Shown piece after piece: positions 1 to 5,352 of a stretch of DNA of 16,545 nucleotides. The position numbers and the translations under genes are program-made. Position 1 is the first letter of the stretch. Every line of letters begins with the position of its first letter. The notes below the pieces were generated by a model that worked only from the letters and a program-made list of their open reading frames with translations, was not told the origin of the DNA and did not search any database. This DNA is from CAYVTV01 sp964563105 (GTDB lineage: Bacteria > Bacteroidota > Bacteroidia > Bacteroidales > GCA-2748055), in NCBI GenBank assembly GCA_964563105.1, contig CAZLXM010000090.1:1-16545 (forward strand). The letters are read 5' to 3'.

Positions 1-49
1 GAGTAGTCAGTGAACTTTCCAACGTTTTTTATATGAATGACTTTATTAA

Positions 50-346
50 TCACTTTTTTTTCTTATATTTTAATTGTTTCTCAGCGACTTTCAATGCTTC
101 AAGTCCAAAATCTTCGTCTTCCAATTCATAGAGTACTTTTTCACTCAAAAAGTCAATTACCAGTTTGTCTGAATTAGCTTTATAAAGGTCAGCTAATTTT
201 AAAACCAATTCTTTTGAGAATTTTCTCTTTCCACGTTCCATTTTGCTTAATATTGCAACGTCAATATCGGTTTGCATGGCAGCCTTTCTCAAAGATAACC
301 CAGCCTGTTCTCTTAATTCTCTTAATTTTAGGCCTAGTGTTGACAT
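50..346 (-). CDS. XRE-family helix-turn-helix regulator
   Basis: A 98-residue DNA-binding protein. Residues about 5-60 form a lambda-repressor/Cro-type HTH (KLRELREQAGLSLRKAA, then the recognition helix around DVAILSKMERGKR). The C-terminal part is charged (ELEDEDFGLEALKVAEKQ) and ends in KKKK, with no other domain. From family knowledge, small Bacteroidota regulators of this shape, with an acidic LxDEDxxLxAL-like tail, are often encoded next to DNA methyltransferase or restriction genes, where they act like controller proteins. Here the nearest R-M pair is more than 2 kb away and no gene follows to the left within the window, so its target is unknown. A good -7 motif lies 23-30 bp upstream of the start. 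HTH identity is secure; the restriction-controller role is inference. Confidence 0.85.
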   Translation of the reverse strand: MSTLGLKLRELREQAGLSLRKAAMQTDIDVAILSKMERGKRKFSKELVLKLADLYKANSDKLVIDFLSEKVLYELEDEDFGLEALKVAEKQLKYKKKK

Positions 347-368
347 TTTCTGTGTTGACTAATTTTGT

Positions 369-376
369 CAAAGGTA
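369..376 (-). promoter_or_regulatory. Candidate -7 box of the XRE regulator
   Basis: Read on the minus strand this is TACCTTTG, an exact match to the Bacteroidota -7 consensus TAnnTTTG, 23 bp upstream of the start codon. The nearest upstream TTTG (401-404) is 24 bp away, slightly wider than the usual 19-21. The 8-mer gtgttgac occurs twice 15 bp apart (337-344 and 352-359), straddling the start codon, and could be an autoregulatory site. Confidence 0.35.
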
Positions 377-446
377 ATACATTTTTTATCCATTGGGGGC
401 CAAAGATTTCAATTATTTATCAACAGTTATTATCAACGGGCGGGTC

Positions 447-523
447 GGCAAGAAAAGCATGTGTGTGGCTGCGAAGGGACGGTTGCAGGGAAGTGCTGCC
501 ACACTCTTGCTTTTGTGCGGTGG
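447..523. repeat. Hairpin-forming element (imperfect inverted repeat)
   Basis: GTGTGGC at 463-469 pairs with GCCACAC at 498-504. The stem continues outward with mismatches: AAAAGCA on the left arm pairs with TGCTTTT on the right. The 28-bp centre contains a further CTGC/GCAG pair. The segment is clearly richer in G and C than its AT-rich surroundings. No convincing gene overlaps it. In general character it resembles the GTGTGGC-rich hairpins found between genes in Bacteroidota, but it lacks canonical integron attC core sites. Function unknown. Confidence 0.5.
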
Positions 524-608
524 CATTTTCCATATTTTCTTCTTTGTCTTTAAGCAGCAAAAATTTCATTGTCAAAGTGTCGTTGTATTTTTTCTTCGGC
601 TTGCTTGT

Positions 609-671
609 AACTAATAAATAAAAACAATTCCTTTTGCATATATACCTTCAAAATTGTGAATAAAAATAGTT
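609..671. repeat. Left copy of a 63-bp direct repeat
   Basis: Aligns without gaps to 4842-4904 in the same orientation, with 55 of 63 bases identical. Shared blocks include CAATTCCTTTTG and AATTGTGAATAAA. Weaker similarity continues for about 15 bp beyond the right end. The palindrome CACAATTGTG of the other copy is CAAAATTGTG here. The repeat ends about 11 bp from the premature stop of the HEPN remnant. Confidence 0.75.
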
Positions 672-681
672 ATAGCATTTA

Positions 682-744
682 TTAAATATTATAGGCTGAT
701 TCTATTCTCAGCATGGAATAATCAATCCTTTCTTCTCTGGTCAT
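682..744 (-). pseudogene. HEPN-domain toxin fragment (N-terminus only)
   Basis: A 20-codon reading frame starting MTREERIDYSMLRIE and ending in two stop codons. The start ATG overlaps the TGA of the upstream nucleotidyltransferase remnant (ATGA), the usual coupling in HEPN/MNT operons. HEPN toxins of these pairs commonly begin with a similar charged, Glu/Arg-rich helix and run to about 110-145 residues; the RxxxxxH ribonuclease motif lies far beyond the point where this copy stops. The break falls close to the end of the direct repeat at 609-671, which suggests loss of the rest of the gene by rearrangement there. The assignment rests on the partner gene and the short N-terminal match. Confidence 0.6.
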
Positions 745-980
745 AACTGGATGCCTTGTGAAGAAACATTATGAAAATATGGGGTAATATGGTGCTTAGT
801 ATTCCAATCTGATTTTGAATAAACAAAAAGAGATAATATTTCACCTGTTTCAAGCTCCAAATCATAAAGGTGGTTTCTAAATGCCTTTTCAATCTGAGTT
901 GTTACCGGATAATCTGTAAGAACCAGGATGTCCCAATCTGAATCTTTACCGGCATCACCTCTGGCTCGTGACCCATATAA
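741..980 (-). pseudogene. MntA-like nucleotidyltransferase antitoxin, 5' truncated
   Basis: An open frame of 79 codons reads LYGSRARGDAGKDSDWDILV and continues to a natural-looking C-terminus (NVSSQGIQL). It contains the exact GS-x10-DxD signature of minimal nucleotidyltransferases, but no start codon: an in-frame TGA (981-983) lies two codons before the motif, and the roughly 30 N-terminal residues of the family are missing. In MntA/HepT-type pairs the nucleotidyltransferase neutralises the HEPN ribonuclease by transferring AMP to it. Here both partners are broken, so the module should be dead. The 64 bp up to the AlkA-like gene do not supply the missing N-terminus in an obvious other frame. 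Confidence 0.8.
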
Positions 981-1044
981 TCATCCATACTTTCTTTTTT
1001 TGGTATGACCTCAAAGATTAAAATTATTTTTCCTTTATTAATTA

Positions 1045-1689
1045 TTATTTCTTTTTAGTTTCATAATCGTTCATTCCCTCTATGGCCCCGCCTGCTACTG
1101 CCCATAAATACAGGCTTGCAACTGATGCATAAGGGGTATAACGTTTCCAATATATATTAAATCTCTTTTTGTCAATTTTACGCAATTGGTAAACCATCCG
1201 CAGTCCCCTGTGAATTGCCAGATCACCGTAGCTGAGAATATTCGGGCGTTGCATGGAAAAGATCATCAACATTTCTGCAGTCCAGATACCAATTCCGTCC
1301 AGTTTGGTGAGCTTCGAACAAACTTGTTCATCAGTCATTGAATAAAGCAAATTCAAATCCAATTCACCTGATATTATTTTTTGTACAAGCGATTTGATAT
1401 AATTTGCCTTTTTGAATGAAATGCCAAATTTTTGTAACTCTTCTAATGATAAGTTATCAATATTATCGGGGGTAACATTATTTAATTTTGTTTTTATCCG
1501 TTCCCAGACGGTTTTATGTGCTTTTGTGGAAATTTGTTGCCCGACAATGGTATAAACCAATGCTGTAAAAAGGTCAGGAATAACAGCTCTTTTTATCATT
1601 CCTATTTGATCAATAATTGGCGCCAGTGTTTGATCTGCTTTTTTCAGATATTCAATTTCTGTTGTTCCGTATTTGAAATATTCACTCAT
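1045..1689 (-). CDS. DNA-3-methyladenine glycosylase II (AlkA-like, HhH-GPD)
   Basis: A 214-residue base-excision repair glycosylase expected to remove alkylated purines from DNA. The HhH-GPD fold is recognisable: VGQQISTKA (about 49-57), the helix-hairpin-helix at about 128-147 (KLDGIGIWTAEM), and the segment SYGDLAIHRG, in which D156 is the likely catalytic aspartate. There are no Fe-S cysteines, which favours the AlkA branch over the EndoIII/MutY branch. It lacks the N-terminal AlkA_N domain of E. coli AlkA (282 residues), like the short glycosylases of many bacteria. The C-terminus ends YETKKK. It sits between two decayed toxin-antitoxin modules and has its own plausible promoter, so it appears to be an independent gene. 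Confidence 0.9.
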   Translation of the reverse strand: MSEYFKYGTTEIEYLKKADQTLAPIIDQIGMIKRAVIPDLFTALVYTIVGQQISTKAHKTVWERIKTKLNNVTPDNIDNLSLEELQKFGISFKKANYIKSLVQKIISGELDLNLLYSMTDEQVCSKLTKLDGIGIWTAEMLMIFSMQRPNILSYGDLAIHRGLRMVYQLRKIDKKRFNIYWKRYTPYASVASLYLWAVAGGAIEGMNDYETKKK

Positions 1690-1698
1690 TCTTTAATT

Positions 1699-1729
1699 CA
1701 AATTAACAATAGTTACAATACGCTACAAC
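1699..1729 (-). promoter_or_regulatory. Promoter of the AlkA-like gene
   Basis: On the minus strand GTTG (1726-1729) is followed after 19 bp by TTAATTTG (1699-1706), one mismatch from the Bacteroidota -7 consensus TAnnTTTG. The -7 box ends 9 bp before the start codon, so the leader would be very short. Confidence 0.45.
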
Positions 1730-1905
1730 CTCATGATAACCAGCTGTTATAGCAAATTGCTGTCTGTTTCTAATAGCATTTATATTTTTATCTGCAATTT
1801 TTTAATAAACATGTTCTTTCTTGTAAATATCAAATTACAGTTTGTTGTAGCCTTGAAATTTTCTAAAATTATTCTAAATATTCAATTTGGAAAAATAGTC
1901 AATTT

Positions 1906-2097
1906 TTAAGACTGATTTAAATGAATAAATTTTCCAATATTAGTTAGGCTAATGTTGAGGGGGGCCATGATTCCGGAATAAGGTGTTGATTCAATGTCTT
2001 TGATTAAGACGTTAATTTTTTTAAGTATCTTTTTATCCTCTGTTTGCCAAAATATGTAATCCTCCCAGGCATTCTTTGAAAAGATTATCTTCTTCAT
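1906..2097 (-). pseudogene. YoeB-type RNase toxin, C-terminally decayed
   Basis: The first 40 or so residues match the RelE/ParE-superfamily toxin YoeB well (SKNAWEDYIFWQTEDKK, then KKINVLIKDIESTPYSG). After that the protein loses similarity and stops at residue 63, whereas YoeB has about 84. The missing part should contain the SRRI segment and the C-terminal RLVY and His-Tyr residues that carry ribonuclease activity. No trace of them is visible in other frames down to 1800. The start overlaps the antitoxin stop as ATGA (2094-2097), the normal operon arrangement. The toxin is almost certainly inactive. Confidence 0.75.
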
Positions 2098-2340
2098 TCT
2101 TCAACCAGATTGCTTTGGACAGTATTTCCAGACTGCATTTGTTCAATTGATCCACAGAGTCTTTGAGCGTTCTTTTTTGAACTCAGCAGGTGTAAAGTTT
2201 CCATTATACTCCTCCAGGGAGATCAATACCGCACCTTTTCCTGAACCACGTTTGATAATCAGGGTTTCATTGTTAAGTTCCACACTATCAAGGTAACTCT
2301 TAAGCTCTTTTCTGAATTCTGAATAGTTTGCTGCAATCAT
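2094..2340 (-). pseudogene. YefM/Phd-type antitoxin with frameshift
   Basis: The N-terminal DNA-binding half is intact and typical of YefM (MIAANYSEFRKELKSYL, then the RGSGKGAVLISLEEYN segment, residues 31-46). After N46, near 2201-2207, the conceptual frame runs into unrelated sequence and stops at 2143. In another frame the sequence continues as METLHLLSSKKNAQRL and so on to VEE and a TGA at 2094-2096, which is the normal toxin-binding C-terminus. A few bases, perhaps about 8 with part of the usual NSLM segment, have been lost. The shortened 65-residue product may still bind its operator. Repair would restore an ATGA overlap with the toxin. Confidence 0.8.
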
Positions 2341-2362
2341 ACTTGAATTATTAAAGCATATT

Positions 2363-2400
2363 AAAGTACAGATATACGTACTTTATTACGTAATTACAAA
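2363..2400 (-). promoter_or_regulatory. Promoter and operator of the YefM/YoeB operon
   Basis: On the minus strand TTTG (2397-2400), a 20-bp spacer and TATATCTG (2369-2376) give a near-consensus Bacteroidota promoter. A perfect 7-bp inverted repeat, AAAGTAC (2363-2369) and GTACTTT (2378-2384), covers the -7 box. E. coli YefM is known to bind palindromes with a TGTACA core, so GTAC half-sites here fit an autoregulatory operator. The -7 box ends 29 bp before the antitoxin start. Confidence 0.6.
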
Positions 2401-2423
2401 TTTCGTCCAAAATATTTGTTTAC

Positions 2424-2556
2424 GCAACATAACGACCCGGCAGCTTGACGCTGGGCGGATTTACCGACAAATGTTGAAACGAAGAAAATACTTTTTTCTT
2501 ACCGAAAATGTTCAATCGGAGCATTTTGTCCGCCTTGCGTTCAAACCGCTTGTTGC
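2424..2556. repeat. 133-bp imperfect palindromic element
   Basis: The ends are GCAACA (2424-2429) and TGTTGC (2551-2556). Inside, TTGACGCTGGGCGGA (2445-2459) pairs with 2529-2544 with few mismatches, ACAAATG (2467-2473) pairs with 2522-2529, and the centre (2481-2500) is itself a small A/T palindrome. All arms are centred near 2490, so the whole element can fold into one long hairpin. It separates the decayed toxin-antitoxin operon from the R-M pair. It resembles single-strand recombination sites or small non-autonomous elements in shape, but no canonical attC core (GTTRRRY) is visible. Function unknown. Confidence 0.65.
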
Positions 2557-2625
2557 AAACTGTTTTATTTATATTTTTATGTCACTTGTTTTTATTAGTT
2601 AAAATTTGTTGCTTTACATATAAAT

Positions 2626-3933
2626 ATGATAAATATGGGAAAAGAGTTTTTAACTATTGATGATGTCGCTCAAAATTTGAGAGTAACTAGACAGACTGTT
2701 TCACGATATATAAAAGACAAAGAATTAAATGCTGTTAAAATTAGCAAGAGTTATCGTATTTCAACAGAGGATTTTCAAGATTTTTTAAATAAAAATGCAA
2801 CAGTTGAAGAACCTGGTGTTGGGTATTTAAAACGAACAAAAAACTGCTCTTTGGACTATCGGGACAAGCTGGATGAGTTTGAAATTCTTTTTTCCTATGT
2901 AAATGGTGATTTTATTCCAATAGAACAAAATCATAACCAAGAGGAAAACCGATATATTTTCGGAGATAACTATTTTGTTTTGAAAAAATTATTAGATACC
3001 CATAAAGGGAAAATAGATTTAATATATATTGACCCACCTTTTGGAACTGGAAATGATTTTAATTCGATTAACAATGAGACTGCTTATTCTGATAAGATTG
3101 TTAATAGTGAATTTTTAGAATTTTTACGAAAGCGCCTTTTTATACTTAGAGAATTACTTTCGGAAGAAGGTAGTATTTATTTACATATTGATAAGAAACT
3201 AGGGCATTATGTAAAAATTATAATGGATGAAGTTTTTGGATATAATAATTTTATTAATGATATCACGAGAATAAAGTGTAATCCCAAAAACTTTTCAAGA
3301 AATGCTTATGGTAACTATTCGGATATGATTTTATATTATGCTAAAAATAGAGACCAACAAATATGGCATAATGTACGAGAACCGATGAGCGAAGATAAAC
3401 GGAAAGAACTATTTCCTAAAAAACATCCTAAATTTGGATATTATACAACACATCCTATTCACGCACCTGGAAAAACAATTGATGGCGATACGGGAATGGA
3501 GTGGAAAGGCTTGTTACCACCGCAGGGAAGGCATTGGCGATATAGCAGGGAAGTTCTTTCTGAATTAGATAATAAAGGATTAATTGAATGGTCTGAAACC
3601 GGTAATCCCAGGAAAATTGTTTTAGCAAGTGAGCATAATGGTTTCAAAATTCAAGATGTTTGGGAGTTTAAAGATAAAGGTATTTCTTATGTTGATTATC
3701 CCACTCAAAAAAATGATAATTTATTAGAACGAATTATCCTTAATTCTTCCGATGAGAATTCTATTGTTTTAGATTGCTTTTGCGGCTCGGGATCAACTTT
3801 AAAAGCTGCCTTTCGATTAAATAGAAAATTTATAGGTATTGATAACTCCACCCATTCGTTAGATGTAGTTAGAAAAACGTTTAAGAGGGATAAAATTAAA
3901 TGTAATTTCTTTCAATATACCTCTAAAGATTAA
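2626..3933 (+). CDS. Type II-like DNA methyltransferase with N-terminal HTH
   Basis: A 435-residue S-adenosylmethionine-dependent DNA modification enzyme. Residues about 8-55 are a MerR/excisionase-type helix-turn-helix (FLTIDDVAQNLRVTRQTVSRYI). The catalytic domain has the beta-class order: motif IV DPPF at 136-139, then a long middle region likely to recognise the target, PTQKN at 359-363, and the SAM-binding motif I FCGSGST at 385-391. DPPF points to N6-adenine methylation, though N4-cytosine cannot be excluded. The gene converges on the endonuclease, with overlapping stop codons. The fused HTH may let the enzyme control its own or its partner's transcription; autoregulating methyltransferases with HTH domains are known, though usually of the XRE type. 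An internal ATG at 2635 is an alternative start. Confidence 0.88.
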   Translation: MINMGKEFLTIDDVAQNLRVTRQTVSRYIKDKELNAVKISKSYRISTEDFQDFLNKNATVEEPGVGYLKRTKNCSLDYRDKLDEFEILFSYVNGDFIPIEQNHNQEENRYIFGDNYFVLKKLLDTHKGKIDLIYIDPPFGTGNDFNSINNETAYSDKIVNSEFLEFLRKRLFILRELLSEEGSIYLHIDKKLGHYVKIIMDEVFGYNNFINDITRIKCNPKNFSRNAYGNYSDMILYYAKNRDQQIWHNVREPMSEDKRKELFPKKHPKFGYYTTHPIHAPGKTIDGDTGMEWKGLLPPQGRHWRYSREVLSELDNKGLIEWSETGNPRKIVLASEHNGFKIQDVWEFKDKGISYVDYPTQKNDNLLERIILNSSDENSIVLDCFCGSGSTLKAAFRLNRKFIGIDNSTHSLDVVRKTFKRDKIKCNFFQYTSKD

Positions 3934-4769
3934 TCAGTTAGAAATGTTTCTAAATATTCTCTGAGTAATAAAGCACTAAGAATATCATACTCAGATTCTT
4001 GAACCATTACACAAGTTTTGTCATTAATAATAGAACCGTTCGTATTGTAAATAGCCCAAGGGAAACCGTCAATAATACCTACTCTAATAACATTACCACG
4101 TTGGTTCTTGCATAGATTTATGACTTCAACCACTTGTTTATTTTGATTACCTCCCGGAGAGCCAATCCACTTGGCTTCTCCAATTACATAAGTCTTATCG
4201 ACTTTTGCTAATAAATCTGGTCTTTTTTCTAAATCTTGATTAAGCTCATTTCTTAAAAAATTTAGAGCTTCTTCTTCCGAAGCGTTTAGGACGAAAATAT
4301 CGTTTTCTGAACTTCTAAAATCATCGATATTCAATAAATCAAATTCAGTACGTAACCAATTCGTAAACATTGGTCCCATTTGTGTATTCAGTTTAGGTGC
4401 GGATTCTAAGCGAACAACCGTTTCTTCTGCTGTCATAGCGTAAAGCGAATCTGCAATCCTTTGAATTTGGTTAGGATTATTTTCTAAGCAACCTTGAATA
4501 TTTTTCATTAAATACCAAATAGGTTCATCGTAAGGAAATTTAACCTCATTCTTTAGGATTTCAATTAGTTCATTTGTTCTACGTCCTTGATGAGCAGATA
4601 TAATCCTTCTTCTTAATCCGTCCTCCAATCTTTCAGGCCGAGCAGTTTGAAGTGGATAAACTTCTGATATTTTATCTAGATATTGCGGGCTTTCAAATAA
4701 TTTAATACTTTTTCTAACCCATTCGTTTAGTTCTTTTCTAGAGCCTGCTATATCAATAGTTCTTTCCAT
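3930..4769 (-). CDS. Type II-like restriction endonuclease (PD-(D/E)XK)
   Basis: A 279-residue protein convergent with the methyltransferase; the two stop codons share the tetranucleotide TTAA at 3930-3933. The catalytic core is visible as P184-D185 (KRPDLLAKVD) followed by E198-A199-K200 (VIGEAKW) after a short beta-strand, then a helix with Q209 and Q212, fitting the PD-(D/E)XK nuclease fold. It should cut DNA at the site protected by its partner. The N-terminal part is charged and mostly helical, with a GPMFTNWLR segment at 132-140. No recognition-specific family is recognised, so the target site is unknown. A TATTTTTG motif at 4782-4789 could be its -7 box. It appears full length. Confidence 0.8.
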   Translation of the reverse strand: MERTIDIAGSRKELNEWVRKSIKLFESPQYLDKISEVYPLQTARPERLEDGLRRRIISAHQGRRTNELIEILKNEVKFPYDEPIWYLMKNIQGCLENNPNQIQRIADSLYAMTAEETVVRLESAPKLNTQMGPMFTNWLRTEFDLLNIDDFRSSENDIFVLNASEEEALNFLRNELNQDLEKRPDLLAKVDKTYVIGEAKWIGSPGGNQNKQVVEVINLCKNQRGNVIRVGIIDGFPWAIYNTNGSIINDKTCVMVQESEYDILSALLLREYLETFLTD

Positions 4770-4841
4770 TTTCTTTTATTGCAAAAATAAGTTTGATTTT
4801 GGTTTAATACCGTATTGTGTCTGTTATTTTAAATGGCCTAC

Positions 4842-4904
4842 AACTAGTAAATAAACACAATTCCTTTTGTATTTATACCTCCACAATTGTGAATAAACAC
4901 AGTT
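4842..4904. repeat. Right copy of the 63-bp direct repeat
   Basis: Matches 609-671 at 55 of 63 positions in direct orientation. It includes a perfect palindrome CACAATTGTG (4882-4891). It lies 73 bp upstream of the endonuclease start and closes the accessory block. No reading frame crosses it. Confidence 0.75.
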
Positions 4905-5274
4905 GTGATATTGATTTATTATCAGGTTAATTCGATTTTTTTGAAAATTTAAAATAAAATATTTATCCATACTATCCAAAAGGCTTTTAACTGATCTAAG
5001 CCCTTATTAATTACGTGAGTCTATGTTTTTATTGCCCCGTTTTAAGAATTAACAGATTTTGTAATATTTCTATTAAATCTTTATTCTTTAACTTTCAAAT
5101 TATTAATGAAGTAAAACTTAAATTTTCAGTTAAATACTTTTTCATATTCAAATTATATTGTGATATTTCCCTCACAGGTCATTGTACTTTTATTTATTTA
5201 AAAGTTATATCCCGGAGTATAGACTCCTGATTTGCCACACAGTGAAAAGACAAAAGAGTATCTATTCGAAATAT
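4905..5274. other. AT-rich intergenic stretch, no gene seen
   Basis: About 370 bp between the right repeat copy and the esterase terminator. A 71-codon plus-strand frame (5015-5230) has no recognisable domain, and its composition (many F, I, K, S and C) is that of translated AT-rich noncoding DNA. No RNA gene or further repeat was recognised. Confidence 0.5.
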
Positions 5275-5316
5275 TAAAAAAGTTCCGGTTATTTTACTAT
5301 GAATCCGCCAGAACTT
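5275..5316 (-). terminator. Rho-independent terminator of the esterase gene
   Basis: On the minus strand AAGTTCTGG (5308-5316) can pair with CCGGAACTT (5280-5288), 8 of 9 positions, with a 19-base loop, followed directly by a run of T. It lies 36 bp past the stop codon. A second inverted repeat, TGAATCC/GGATTCA, overlaps it (about 5300-5333). Confidence 0.6.
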
Positions 5317-5352
5317 AAATGAATTTAGGATTCAAAAAAGACAAAAAAACAG

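Noticed and set aside
214..621. Plus-strand open frames over 214-621
   Set aside because: They run antisense to the XRE gene and through the hairpin and repeat. No domain is recognisable and the composition is that of translated noncoding DNA.
1516..1752. 78-codon plus-strand frame antisense to the AlkA-like gene
   Set aside because: It is the shadow of a clear glycosylase gene, with no motif of its own.
2424..2556. Canonical integron attC site
   Set aside because: The fold is similar, but the core sites (RYYYAAC and GTTRRRY) are not convincingly present and no integrase is in the window. It is kept only as a palindromic element.
5015..5230. 71-residue small membrane-like protein
   Set aside because: The hydrophobic pattern comes from AT-rich codons. 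There is no signal, family resemblance or promoter, and it sits in otherwise empty DNA.
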